Assembly: GCA_900489925.1 (NCBI GenBank)
Contig: UEHQ01000034.1
Location: 62,001 to 126,000, forward strand
DNA from: Hyphomicrobiales bacterium
GTDB lineage: Bacteria; Pseudomonadota; Alphaproteobacteria; Rhizobiales; Rhizobiaceae
Reading direction: 5' to 3'
DNA: 64,000 nucleotides
The notes below the pieces were generated by a model. The model ran no database searches, was not told the DNA's origin, and saw only the letters and a list, made by a program, of their open reading frames with translations. Positions 8,555 to 17,032 of the stretch are shown one piece after another (the stretch's first letter is position 1; every line of letters begins with the position of its first letter). The position numbers and the translations under genes were made by a program.

Positions 8555-9517
8555 TCACCCGGCGGCGTAAAGCAATTGTGTGGCTGCTGGCTCACGACGA
8601 GACAGATGGATGCCGGCCAGCATGCAGCGGACCGATCCACCGGCCAGCTCGATCGTCGAGACATCGAACGGCAACAGTCTCGCGGATTGTTCGATTGCGG
8701 CCACCTGATCGGCGTCGAGTGCTTCACGCGCCCGGGCAGACAGCACGACAAGGCGACCGTCCGTGCCATCGAGCTCGATGGCATTGCCGGCGAAATTCTC
8801 GATCTGCGCGATCGACAGTTCGATCACCCGCCGTCCGGTTTCCTCGAGCCTCGCGACGATCTCCCGGCGACGCTTGATGTCCGGGATCATCTGCGATCCC
8901 AGCAGCGCGAAGTCGGTGCCGATGCACATCAGGACGTTCGTGTGATAGATCGACTTGCCGTAGCGATCGACAGCGTCGAAGACCATTGGCTCGAAGTTGA
9001 AGTGGGTGCAGAACCGCTCGAGCGCAACTTCGTTGGTCCGGTTGGAGCGGACGGCATAGGCGACTCGGCCGATATGATCGAGCACCATGGCGCCCGTACC
9101 CTCGAGATAGACATGGTCCTTCTCGAGACCGGAGTAGTCGATGACGTCCTGTACCCTGTAGTCGCTCTTGAGCATCTCGATGACATCCGAGCGGCGCTCG
9201 CTCTGGCGGCTTGCCGAGTACATCGGGTAGATCGCAACGTGTCCGCCCGAGTGTGTCGAGAACCAGTTGTTCGGGAACACGGAATCGGGCGTGGCCACCG
9301 TCAGGTCCTCGAACACGTGGACGGTGACACCGGCTTCGGCAAGGCCTTGCGCCATGCGAGTGACTTCATGGAAGGCCGTGCCGGCAATGGCTGCAGCCGC
9401 ACGCTTCTCGTCGCTGGACTGAAACGAATTGTCAGCAGCGGTCATCGGGTTTGGTGTGAAGTGATGCGGCCGGATCATCACCACGGATTTCGGTGCCTGT
9501 ACGGATAGCCTGCTCAT
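8555..9517 (-). CDS. Arginine deiminase-related protein, CtlX (citrulline-utilisation hydrolase) type
   Basis: This is a 320-residue member of the amidinotransferase/arginine deiminase superfamily. Motifs include MIRPHHFTPNP near the N-terminus, FPNNWFSTHSGG, YLEGTGAMVLD, a His in SIYHTNVLM and a C-terminal Cys in GGSVRCML, all typical of the CtlX group. CtlX proteins are linked to breakdown of citrulline to ornithine. The frame extends upstream, but the ATG at 9517 lies one base after the ornithine cyclodeaminase stop with a GGAG site, giving a coupled order. The CtlX-then-cyclodeaminase sequence would lead citrulline to ornithine to proline. Confidence 0.82.
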   Translation of the reverse strand: MSRLSVQAPKSVVMIRPHHFTPNPMTAADNSFQSSDEKRAAAAIAGTAFHEVTRMAQGLAEAGVTVHVFEDLTVATPDSVFPNNWFSTHSGGHVAIYPMYSASRQSERRSDVIEMLKSDYRVQDVIDYSGLEKDHVYLEGTGAMVLDHIGRVAYAVRSNRTNEVALERFCTHFNFEPMVFDAVDRYGKSIYHTNVLMCIGTDFALLGSQMIPDIKRRREIVARLEETGRRVIELSIAQIENFAGNAIELDGTDGRLVVLSARAREALDADQVAAIEQSARLLPFDVSTIELAGGSVRCMLAGIHLSRREPAATQLLYAAG

Positions 9518-9518
9518 C

Positions 9519-10562
9519 TTACGCAACGCTCCGCTGCATGGCCGGGGCCGGTTGGCGAAACAAGCCGTAGAGATTGCGTGGGTCTTCGGGCTGCGTGGTG
9601 AGATCAAGCTCGGTATAGAAGCTCGTTCCCTGCACGGCATCGCGCAGATACCGCAGGGCGGAAAAGTCTTCGGTCGCAAAGCCGACGGAATCGAAGATCG
9701 TGATCTGCGTATCGGAGCGGCGGCCAGTCGCCTGACCGGCAATGACCTGCCACAGTTCGGTGACCGGGAAATCCGGCGCCATCTGCTGGATCTCGCCTTC
9801 TATGCGGGTCTGTTCGGGAAACTCGACGAATACATCAGCGCGCCGCAGGATGTCGCCCTGCAGTTCCGTCTTGCCGGGGCAATCGCCACCAACCGCGTTG
9901 ATGTGGACACCGCCGCCAACCATGTTGTCGGAAAGGATTGTCGCGTTGCGCTTGTCGGCGGTTACCGTCGTGATGATATCGGCGCCAGAGACTGCCTCCT
10001 CGGCGGTCTTGGTCACGATGATCTCGATATCCGTTTCAGCGAGATTGCCGCGGAACTTGCTCGCTGCGTCGGGGTCGATGTCATAGACGCGCAGGCTTTT
10101 GATGCCAAGGAGGGCGCGAAATGCCAGGGCCTGGAATTCCGACTGGGCGCCAAGGCCGACGATCGCCATCGTGCGGGCGTCCTTGCGGGCGAGATATTTC
10201 GCCGCGAGTGCCGACGTCGCTGCGGTGCGCAGGCCAGTCATCAGCGTCATTTCCGAAACCAGGCACGGATAGCCGGTGGCAACATCCGACAACACGCCGA
10301 ACGCAGTGACCGTCTGCAACCCAACGCTGGGGTTCTTCGGATGTCCGTTCACATATTTGAAGCCGTAGTGCTGGCCATCGGAGGTCGGCATGAGTTCGAT
10401 GACACCGGCCTTGGAATGGCTGGCAACGCGAGGAGACTTTTCGAACTCCTCCCAACGCCGGAAATCCTCTTCGATGTAGTCGACGAGACCAAGCAGGAAT
10501 GTTTCGATTCCGACGGATCGGACCAATTCGACAACATTGCTGACACCCACATATTGAACCAC
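9519..10562 (-). CDS. Ornithine cyclodeaminase
   Basis: This 347-residue protein of the ornithine cyclodeaminase/mu-crystallin family converts L-ornithine to L-proline and ammonia with a tightly bound NAD. It has the N-terminal substrate domain with MPTSDGQHYGFKYVNGHP, the Rossmann motif VGLGAQSEFQ near residue 140, and GGDCPGKTEL with the catalytic Asp region. The start is a GTG at 10562 preceded by GGAG at suitable spacing. It is the first gene of the minus-strand operon cyclodeaminase, CtlX-like, DDAH-like, transporter, amidohydrolase, and is divergent from an Lrp-type regulator. Confidence 0.9.
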   Translation of the reverse strand: MVQYVGVSNVVELVRSVGIETFLLGLVDYIEEDFRRWEEFEKSPRVASHSKAGVIELMPTSDGQHYGFKYVNGHPKNPSVGLQTVTAFGVLSDVATGYPCLVSEMTLMTGLRTAATSALAAKYLARKDARTMAIVGLGAQSEFQALAFRALLGIKSLRVYDIDPDAASKFRGNLAETDIEIIVTKTAEEAVSGADIITTVTADKRNATILSDNMVGGGVHINAVGGDCPGKTELQGDILRRADVFVEFPEQTRIEGEIQQMAPDFPVTELWQVIAGQATGRRSDTQITIFDSVGFATEDFSALRYLRDAVQGTSFYTELDLTTQPEDPRNLYGLFRQPAPAMQRSVA

Positions 10563-10634
10563 GCTTGCAGCTCCATCCAGAAATTCGATGGTGGTAGCGT
10601 AGGTAAGCAGTGCGCGAGTTAAAATTCGAAAAAT

Positions 10635-10660
10635 GCGGGATTTCCTGTAAAAAATCTCGC
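10635..10660. promoter_or_regulatory. Candidate Lrp-type operator
   Basis: An almost perfect 9-bp inverted repeat, GCGGGATTT (10635-10643) and AAATCTCGC (10652-10660), lies in the divergent region between the cyclodeaminase gene and the Lrp-like gene. Position and shape fit autoregulation plus control of the catabolic operon. Confidence 0.45.
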
Positions 10661-10690
10661 AAAGTGCTGGGTCATGCTGTACAAATTGCT

Positions 10691-11116
10691 ATGCACATTT
10701 TTGACGAACTTGATCACAAGCTGATTTCCATCCTGCGCGAGGACGGGCGTGCGCCGCTTTCCAAGCTGGCGACGATCCTGGGCGTTTCCCGAGGGACGGT
10801 TCAGGTGCGGCTCGACCGCCTGCTGCAATCGGGCGCGGCGCTCGGTTTTACGATCCGCGTACGACAGGACTATGATGAGGGTGCCATCCGGGCGATCATG
10901 ATGATCGAAGTGCAGGGGCGCTCAACGACTAAGGTCATCAAGTTCCTTCGCGGCCTGCCGGAACTGCATGCCCTGCACACCACCAATGGATCATGGGATC
11001 TGGTTGCCGAAATCCGCGCGGCCGGCCTGCGCGAATTCGACCGCGTCTTGCGAGACGTTCGTACTGTCGAGGGTGTCCTCAACAGCGAAACCAGCATCTT
11101 GCTCAGCAGCGTCTGA
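10691..11116 (+). CDS. Lrp/AsnC family transcriptional regulator
   Basis: This 141-residue regulator has an N-terminal winged HTH (DELDHKLISILREDGRAPLS, then VSRGTVQVRLDRL) and a C-terminal RAM/AsnC ligand domain (LHTTNGSWDLVAEI). It is divergent from ornithine cyclodeaminase, like many arginine/ornithine activators of this family, and probably senses an amino acid to induce that operon. The upstream in-frame start at 10610 would add 27 poorly conserved residues, so the ATG at 10691 is chosen. It is convergent with the GntR gene, nine bases away. Confidence 0.88.
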   Translation: MHIFDELDHKLISILREDGRAPLSKLATILGVSRGTVQVRLDRLLQSGAALGFTIRVRQDYDEGAIRAIMMIEVQGRSTTKVIKFLRGLPELHALHTTNGSWDLVAEIRAAGLREFDRVLRDVRTVEGVLNSETSILLSSV

Positions 11117-11125
11117 CGACAGCCG

Positions 11126-11851
11126 CTAGGCTTGAAGTGCCAGGCGGCGGCGCAGGCGCGCGGTTCTGCCGTTGCCGGCATTCGTCGCGAGCTTCTGGAA
11201 AGCATCCAGATAGTTGTCTTTCGTGCGCAGGATATGCGCCGTGAGCATATCGGCGAGTTCGGCGCGCCTGTCGTCGGCAAGCAGCGCAATCATGTCCGTG
11301 TGATCGCGGTATGACCGATCCGGCTCGCCCTCCGCGCGGATGGCGAGATGTGTCCTCAGCGATGCGACACGGCCAAGAATGAGGTCGTATGCACTCTGCA
11401 GGTAGCGATTGCCGCAATAGCGGAAGAAGGCTAGGTGAAAGGCCGTGTCGGCGCGACCATAAGCCTGCATGTCGCCAGTCTCGACGGCCCTGTCCATGAC
11501 GGCGAGCTGTTGCTTCAACTCTCCAACCGCGGCCTTGAGCGCCTTTGTGGGCGTAAGTGCCACGGCCTGTTGCTCTAGGCCGATCCGGTAGTCGCACAGC
11601 TCGGCGATATCTTCGAGCGTCGGCGTGAAGACATAGGTGCCGGATTTCGGGATGATGATGACGAGGCCTTCGATCTGCAGAAGGTTGAGGGCTTCACGCA
11701 CAGGCGTACGGCTCACCTCGAAAGCGGATGCAAGCGTGTCCTCGGAGAGGTTTTCACCGAACTCGAATTCCGCGTCGACGATCGCCGCGCGGATCTTGTC
11801 GGCGATCGTCGCCACTAGGCTCTTGTTGGCTTTCACCGTGGGATTGGGCAT
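11126..11851 (-). CDS. GntR family transcriptional regulator (FCD domain)
   Basis: This 241-residue regulator has an N-terminal GntR winged helix (residues about 12-75, with VSRTPVREALNLLQIEGLV) and an all-helical FCD domain with metal-ligand-like D and H residues (ADTAFHLAFF, SYRDHTDMIALL). FCD regulators usually bind small carboxylates and repress their catabolic genes. It lies downstream of the MFS gene and beyond a strong hairpin. A short palindrome between the divergent MFS and SDR genes is a likely operator. Confidence 0.88.
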   Translation of the reverse strand: MPNPTVKANKSLVATIADKIRAAIVDAEFEFGENLSEDTLASAFEVSRTPVREALNLLQIEGLVIIIPKSGTYVFTPTLEDIAELCDYRIGLEQQAVALTPTKALKAAVGELKQQLAVMDRAVETGDMQAYGRADTAFHLAFFRYCGNRYLQSAYDLILGRVASLRTHLAIRAEGEPDRSYRDHTDMIALLADDRRAELADMLTAHILRTKDNYLDAFQKLATNAGNGRTARLRRRLALQA

Positions 11852-11876
11852 GCCCAGTTATTTCCTTGAAACGAAT

Positions 11877-11902
11877 CCGGCAGCGTTTTCGAACGCTGCC
11901 GG
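11877..11902 (-). terminator. Terminator-like hairpin after the MFS gene
   Basis: A perfect 11-bp stem, CCGGCAGCGTT paired with AACGCTGCCGG, encloses a stable tetraloop (TTCG on plus, CGAA on minus). It lies between the MFS stop and the GntR start on the minus strand. It probably ends or attenuates the MFS transcript ahead of the regulator gene. Confidence 0.6.
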
Positions 11903-11911
11903 AAGTCTGGT

Positions 11912-13219
11912 CTAGTCGCGCTTGGCTTTCAAGCTCATGCAGAGGAAGAAGGCGATGATCGGGAAGATCGCAAGCGTCAGAAGCGACAGCGAGAAACTGT
12001 CCGTGGCGCTTTTCACCCAGCCCACGATGTAGGGGCCGGTAAAGCCGCCGATCTGCGCAAAGCCGTTGATCGCCGCAAGGCCGCCGGCTGCTGCCGCACC
12101 CGTCAGGAACTGTGTCGGCAGCGTCCAGAATACGCCGAGATAGGACCACAGGAAGAAGGCGCAGAGGCACAGAAGCGCAAGACCTATATAGGGATTCGGG
12201 ACCAGTGCGCTAGCTGCCAGGAACAGGCCGCCGAAGAGCCCGGAAATCGCCGTGTGGATCTTGCGTTCGCCGGTGCGGTCGGAGCTGCGCGAGATCACGA
12301 TGAGGCCAGCAGCCGCGAAGATGAACGGGATCGCAGAGACGAAGCCGGTCTGCACCGTGGTCAGGCCGAACGTCTTGACGATCTGCGGCAGCCACATGAT
12401 CACGCCGTAAACCGCGATGCCGTTGAACATGTAGACAAGGGTCAGCAGCCAGATGCGGAAATCGCTGAAGATTTCGCGCAGGCTATGGCGGGTATCGGTC
12501 TTCAGGTTCTTCTGGTCTTCGGCGAGCTGTTCCAGCAGCCACGCGCGCTCGTCGGCCGCAAGCCACTTCGTATCCTTGGCAGGCGAATCGACCAGATAGA
12601 AGAAGGTGATGACGCCGAGCAGAATAGCGGGAATGCCCTCGAGGACGAACATCGCCTGCCAGCCGTGCATTCCGAGGAAACCTTCGCCGGCATCGATGAG
12701 CCAGCCCGAAATCGGCGCGCCGATGACAATCGACAAAACGGTCGCCGTCATGAACAGGGCCGTGGCGCGGCCGCGTTCCTTGGCCGGGAACCAGTAGGTC
12801 AGATAGAGAAGCACACCCGGTGCGAAGCCGGCTTCGGCAACGCCGAGCAGGAAGCGCAGGATGTAGAAGGACGTCGGGCCCTGCACGAAGGCCATGGCAC
12901 AGGAGACAAGGCCCCAGGTTACCATGATGCGCGCAATCCAGATGCGCGGGCCGACCTTGTGAAGGATCATGTTGCTCGGAATTTCAAAGGCGAGATAGCC
13001 GATGAAGAAAATGCCTGCACCCAGGCCGAACATGTAGGGCGTAAGCCCGATGTCGTCATTCATGTGAAGTGCCGCGAAACCGATGTTCACGCGGTCGAGA
13101 TAGTTCACGATGAAGCAAACGAAACAGAACAGCACGATCCGGAGATTGAGCTTGTGGATCGTTCGGTCACGGAGACTGGTGTTCAAATAAGCGCCGTGCG
13201 CGCTGCTCGCGTCCGCCAT
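11912..13219 (-). CDS. MFS transporter, anion:cation symporter (tartrate/phthalate-type) family
   Basis: This is a 435-residue, twelve-segment inner-membrane carrier. The loop-1 region NYLDRVNIGFA and the paired ERGRAT motif are typical of the anion:cation symporter branch, which includes carriers for tartrate, phthalate, 4-hydroxyphenylacetate and hexuronates. The ATG at 13219 follows a strong GGGAGG site. It is divergent from the SDR/PEP-mutase-like/dehydroshikimate dehydratase operon, so the likely cargo is the acid that operon degrades, perhaps quinate, shikimate or a related hydroxyacid. Confidence 0.88.
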   Translation of the reverse strand: MADASSAHGAYLNTSLRDRTIHKLNLRIVLFCFVCFIVNYLDRVNIGFAALHMNDDIGLTPYMFGLGAGIFFIGYLAFEIPSNMILHKVGPRIWIARIMVTWGLVSCAMAFVQGPTSFYILRFLLGVAEAGFAPGVLLYLTYWFPAKERGRATALFMTATVLSIVIGAPISGWLIDAGEGFLGMHGWQAMFVLEGIPAILLGVITFFYLVDSPAKDTKWLAADERAWLLEQLAEDQKNLKTDTRHSLREIFSDFRIWLLTLVYMFNGIAVYGVIMWLPQIVKTFGLTTVQTGFVSAIPFIFAAAGLIVISRSSDRTGERKIHTAISGLFGGLFLAASALVPNPYIGLALLCLCAFFLWSYLGVFWTLPTQFLTGAAAAGGLAAINGFAQIGGFTGPYIVGWVKSATDSFSLSLLTLAIFPIIAFFLCMSLKAKRD

Positions 13220-13269
13220 GGCATCCTCCCTGCAAATAGATGCCGCCCTCCGCGGCACCTTCGCAAGCC

Positions 13270-13298
13270 CCTATAGAGGAGGAAACTGGAATGCACAA
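13270..13298 (-). promoter_or_regulatory. Predicted promoter of the MFS gene
   Basis: On the minus strand TTGTGC (13293-13298) and TATAGG (13270-13275) are separated by 17 bases, a good sigma-70-like pair. It lies about 50-80 bases before the MFS start and beside the candidate GntR operator. Confidence 0.4.
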
Positions 13299-13310
13299 GT
13301 GGGGCACATA

Positions 13311-13326
13311 AACTAGAACCCTAGTT
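13311..13326. promoter_or_regulatory. Candidate GntR operator
   Basis: A perfect inverted repeat, AACTAG and CTAGTT separated by AACC, lies midway between the divergent MFS and SDR genes. It overlaps the first bases of a TTGACA (13325-13330) pointing toward the SDR operon. Size and placement suit a dimeric FCD-type GntR repressor. Confidence 0.45.
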
Positions 13327-13396
13327 GACATTCTTTCGCCGAGGGTCTTTCTTCGCGGCGAACTCAACATGGCGCCGTTAGCGGCGGGAGGATTAC

Positions 13397-14164
13397 GTGC
13401 AGCAGTCTCATTCAGCCGAAACAAGCGTCGGTTACTTTCAAGATCGCGTTGCCCTGGTAACCGGCGGTGCATCCGGAATCGGCCGGGCCGTGACCGACAA
13501 GCTCGTCGGTCTGGGCGCAAGGGTCGGTGTGTGGGATATCAACGCAGAACGATTGGCAGAGTGCCGGGCTGTGCACGGCGATCGCGTCATGACGGCAGTC
13601 GTCAATGTTGCCGAACGCGAGGCTGTTGACGCTGCCATGGAGGCGCTCGTCGCAAACTTCGGCGGCGTGGATCACCTTCTGAACAATGCGGGCATCATTG
13701 GTACACGGATGACCGCGGAAGACATGAACGAACTCGAACTTGATCGTGTCCTCTCGGTCAACCTCAAGAGCGCGTTTTACGTTTCAAGTGCCTTCATCCG
13801 CGCGCCATCGGTCCGCGACGATCGCTCCGTCGTCAACCTGTCGTCGATTGCTGCTCGCACGGGCGGCATGGTCGGCAACATCGCCTATGCGACAACCAAA
13901 GGCGCCATCGCATCCTTCACGGTGGCCCTCGCCAAGGAGCTGGCACCCAAGGCCCGCGTCAACGCTCTGGCGCCTGGCGTCATCAACACGGAAATCCAGC
14001 AGGACGTGTTTGCCGATCCGGCAAATATCGAGGCCATGGCCAGCGTGATTCCTTTGAAGCGTCTGGGAACGGCCGCTGAAGTGGCCGATGCGGCCGTCTG
14101 GCTGCTATCCGGCGCGGCATCCTACATCACCGGCGTCGTTGTCGACGTATCGGGCGGTCGTTGA
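13397..14164 (+). CDS. SDR family NAD(P)-dependent oxidoreductase
   Basis: This 255-residue classical short-chain dehydrogenase has TGGASGIGRA (cofactor, about residues 22-31), NNAG, the catalytic Ser in NLSSIAARTG and YATTK with the catalytic Tyr and Lys. The C-terminal GVVVDVSGGR is typical. The start is a GTG at 13397 with GGGAGG upstream. It begins an operon with a PEP-mutase/isocitrate-lyase family enzyme and a dehydroshikimate dehydratase fusion. It probably oxidises a hydroxyl group of the substrate (for example quinate to dehydroquinate), but the exact substrate is unknown. Confidence 0.85.
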   Translation: MQQSHSAETSVGYFQDRVALVTGGASGIGRAVTDKLVGLGARVGVWDINAERLAECRAVHGDRVMTAVVNVAEREAVDAAMEALVANFGGVDHLLNNAGIIGTRMTAEDMNELELDRVLSVNLKSAFYVSSAFIRAPSVRDDRSVVNLSSIAARTGGMVGNIAYATTKGAIASFTVALAKELAPKARVNALAPGVINTEIQQDVFADPANIEAMASVIPLKRLGTAAEVADAAVWLLSGAASYITGVVVDVSGGR

Positions 14165-14178
14165 TTGAGGAGGATGCG

Positions 14179-15057
14179 ATGAAGAATGCAGCTGAAAAAC
14201 TCCGTGCGGATGTGCTCTCGGGGCGCCTTCTCCAGGCGCCTGGGGCACCGGATGCGTTGACCGCGCGCCTCGTCGAGATGGCTGGCTTTCCAGCGATCTA
14301 CATGACGGGGTTTGGCGCAACCGCCTCTCGGCTTGGCCTCCCGGATATCGGTCTCCTGACCCAGACGGAAATGACGACCCATGCACGTGACATGGTCAGG
14401 GCCGTTACCGTTCCTGTGATTGCCGATGCCGATACCGGTTACGGCGGACCGGCTAATATCCGCCGCACGATTGAGGAATATATCCAGGCTGGCGTTGCCG
14501 CCATCCATTTGGAAGATCAACAATTGCCCAAGCGCTGCGGCCAGCGCGCCGGCGTGCGCGTCATCCCCGCCGATGAGAACGTCCGCCGTCTGCGATGCGC
14601 CGTCGAAGCGCGCGGCAAGGATCCGATGTTGCTGATTGCCAGAACCGATGCGATCCAGAGCGAGGGGATCGACGAGGCAATCCGCCGCGCAAAGCTGTAC
14701 CAGGATGCCGGGGCGGATCTGGTTTTCGTCGACGGGATCAAAAAGATCGCCGATGTCGAGGCTGTGTCGAAGGGCGTGCCCGGCGCCAAGGTGGTCAGCA
14801 TTGTGGACGGCAACGAAACCACCGCACTTACCGCGAACGATCTTGAAGAAATGGGCTTCAACATCGCCTTTTATGCGCTTTCGGCACTGTTCTCCGCAGT
14901 CAAAGCCGTTCGCGAGACGCTTGATGTGCTGAAGTCGGAAGGCACGCCGAAGAGTCGGGCCGATGCCATGGTGACCTATGCAGAATTCAGTGCCGTGACG
15001 GGGCTTGCCGAATACGACGCGCTCGACGACCGCTTCGGCTGGCCGGAACACAAGTAG
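14179..15057 (+). CDS. Isocitrate lyase/PEP mutase superfamily enzyme
   Basis: This is a 292-residue TIM-barrel enzyme of the isocitrate lyase/phosphoenolpyruvate mutase superfamily. It has the metal-site ADADTGYGG, the EDQ motif (HLEDQQLPKRCGQ) and IARTDA. Relatives include 2-methylisocitrate lyase, oxaloacetate decarboxylase and carboxyphosphonoenolpyruvate mutase. The KRCG loop carries Gln where lyases usually have His, which may point to a decarboxylase or another carbon-carbon lyase. The frame starts at a TTG overlapping the SDR stop. The ATG at 14179 follows a strong GAGGAGG and is preferred. It is co-transcribed with the SDR and the dehydratase fusion. Confidence 0.82.
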   Translation: MKNAAEKLRADVLSGRLLQAPGAPDALTARLVEMAGFPAIYMTGFGATASRLGLPDIGLLTQTEMTTHARDMVRAVTVPVIADADTGYGGPANIRRTIEEYIQAGVAAIHLEDQQLPKRCGQRAGVRVIPADENVRRLRCAVEARGKDPMLLIARTDAIQSEGIDEAIRRAKLYQDAGADLVFVDGIKKIADVEAVSKGVPGAKVVSIVDGNETTALTANDLEEMGFNIAFYALSALFSAVKAVRETLDVLKSEGTPKSRADAMVTYAEFSAVTGLAEYDALDDRFGWPEHK

Positions 15058-15081
15058 GGCCTGGTCAGGGAGGGTGTCGCC

Positions 15082-16977
15082 ATGAAGACGTCAATCGCCA
15101 CCGTATCGATCAGCGGAGAGTTGCCTGAAAAGCTGGAGGCGATTGCGCGCGCCGGCTTTGACGGCGTCGAGATCTTTGAAAACGACTTCCTGGCTTTCGA
15201 CGGCAGTCCCGCGGATGTCGGCCGGATGGCGCGCGACGTCGGACTTGAGATCACTCTGTTCCAGCCGTTCCGCGATTTCGAGGGCATGCCAGCCTCGCAC
15301 CGGAGCCGCACATTCGACAGGGCCGAGCGTAAGTTCGACGTGATGCAGGAGCTTGGCACCGATCTAGTGCTCGTCTGCTCGAACGTGTCTCCGCTCTCGC
15401 TCGGGGGAATCGACCGGGCCGCCGACGATTTCCGCGAACTCGGCGAACGGGCAGCAAAGCGTGGCCTCAGGGTTGGCTACGAGGCACTCGCCTGGGGGCG
15501 ACACATCAGTGACCATCGCGACGCCTGGGAGATCGTTCGGCGCGTGGACCATCCTAACATCGGTCTGATCCTCGACAGTTTTCATACCTTGTCGCGCAAG
15601 ATCGACGTCAATTCGATCCGCTCCATCCCCAAGGAGAAGATCTTCATCGTGCAGCTGGCCGATGCGCCGCTGATCGACATGGACCTCCTCTATTGGTCGC
15701 GCCATTTCCGCAACATGCCGGGTGAGGGCGATCTGCCGGTTGGGGCGTTTACAGCAGCCGTCGCCGAAACCGGATACGATGGTTATTTCTCGCTGGAGAT
15801 CTTCAACGACCAGTTTCGTGGTGGCTCGCCGCGCTCGATCGCCGCCGATGGCCATCGCTCGCTGATCTATCTGGGCGATCAGGTACGCCGCTCTCCTGGC
15901 GTCACGGCGCTGACGGTACCCCCCATGCCGGAACGCGCGAAAGTCCACGGCATCGGCTTCGTCGAATTTTCCGCCGACGAAAAGGATGCACGCGACCTCG
16001 TCGCGATCCTCAGAACGCTCGGTTTTCGCAAGGTGGCGAAGCACCGGACGAAGAAGGTCGGACTGTTCAGCCAGGGCGAAATCCGACTGATCGTCAACAC
16101 CGAGGACAAGGGCTTCGCGAACGCTTCGTTCGTCGTGCATGGCACGACCGCATATGCCATGGCACTTGCGGTGGACGATGCTAAGGCTGCGTTTGCTCGC
16201 GCGATCGCGCTTGGCGCCGAGCCGTTCGAGCAGCCAGTGGCGGACGGCGAGATGCAGATCCCGGCAATCCGAGGGGTGGGCGGTGGCCTGATCTATCTGA
16301 TTGATCACAAGAGCGATCTTGGCCGCTTCCCCGAGGTCGACTTTGTCGCTGTAGAGGACCTAGCCGATGAAGCGGTGTGCTCCGCGCATCTGAACCGCGT
16401 GGATCACGTCGCACAGACGGTTGCCTACGACGAGATGCTGACCTGGCTCCTGTTCTACACATCGATCTTCGAAACCAGCAAGACACCGGTGGTCGACATC
16501 ATCGATCCGGCCGGCGTCGTCCGCAGCCAGGTGATTGAAAACAATAACGGCGAACTAAGGATTACGCTGAATGGTGCGGAAAACCGTCGTACGCTTGCCG
16601 GCCACTTCATCGCGGAGACGTTCGGCTCCGGTGTGCAGCATCTGGCGTTCTCTACTGATGACATTTTCGCCACCGCCGAGGCATTGACGAAGAACGGCTT
16701 CAGGCCACTGCCGATCTCACAAAACTATTATGGCGACGTGGAAGCCCGCTTCGGGCTGGAACCCGAGCTGACTGAACGGCTGAAGGCACACAACATTCTT
16801 TACGACCGCGACGAGCACGGCGAATATTTCCAGCTCTACAGCGGAACCTATGGCGAGGGCTTTTTCTTCGAAATCGTCGAGCGCCGCGCCTATCGCGGCT
16901 ACGGTGCTCCCAACGCCATCTTCCGCATTGCCGCGCTGAAGAAGGCGCTTCGGCCGGAGGGGATGCCAAAGGAATAG
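15082..16977 (+). CDS. Bifunctional 3-dehydroshikimate dehydratase-like/HPPD-like fusion (QuiC1 type)
   Basis: This is a 631-residue fusion. Residues about 1-270 form a xylose-isomerase-like TIM barrel of the 3-dehydroshikimate dehydratase type, with metal-ligand-like segments YEALAWG, LILDSFHT and FSLEIFND. Residues about 290-620 form a 4-hydroxyphenylpyruvate-dioxygenase-like vicinal oxygen chelate domain, with RVDHVAQTV, GVQHLAFSTDDI and FFFEIVERR. Such fusions (QuiC1 in Pseudomonas, QsuB in Corynebacterium) convert 3-dehydroshikimate to protocatechuate with the N-terminal half. The role of the C-terminal half is less clear. It ends the SDR operon. No protocatechuate-cleavage genes are in view, so they would lie elsewhere. 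Confidence 0.85.
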   Translation: MKTSIATVSISGELPEKLEAIARAGFDGVEIFENDFLAFDGSPADVGRMARDVGLEITLFQPFRDFEGMPASHRSRTFDRAERKFDVMQELGTDLVLVCSNVSPLSLGGIDRAADDFRELGERAAKRGLRVGYEALAWGRHISDHRDAWEIVRRVDHPNIGLILDSFHTLSRKIDVNSIRSIPKEKIFIVQLADAPLIDMDLLYWSRHFRNMPGEGDLPVGAFTAAVAETGYDGYFSLEIFNDQFRGGSPRSIAADGHRSLIYLGDQVRRSPGVTALTVPPMPERAKVHGIGFVEFSADEKDARDLVAILRTLGFRKVAKHRTKKVGLFSQGEIRLIVNTEDKGFANASFVVHGTTAYAMALAVDDAKAAFARAIALGAEPFEQPVADGEMQIPAIRGVGGGLIYLIDHKSDLGRFPEVDFVAVEDLADEAVCSAHLNRVDHVAQTVAYDEMLTWLLFYTSIFETSKTPVVDIIDPAGVVRSQVIENNNGELRITLNGAENRRTLAGHFIAETFGSGVQHLAFSTDDIFATAEALTKNGFRPLPISQNYYGDVEARFGLEPELTERLKAHNILYDRDEHGEYFQLYSGTYGEGFFFEIVERRAYRGYGAPNAIFRIAALKKALRPEGMPKE

Positions 16978-17032
16978 GCGTGTCGACTACATGCGAACCG
17001 GCAAAGACTACGGGACGCGTGCGGCACGTCGT

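Noticed and set aside
12254..13276. 340-codon plus-strand ORF opposite the MFS gene
   Set aside because: It is antisense to a transporter with standard motifs, and the predicted product is highly charged with no hydrophobic core.
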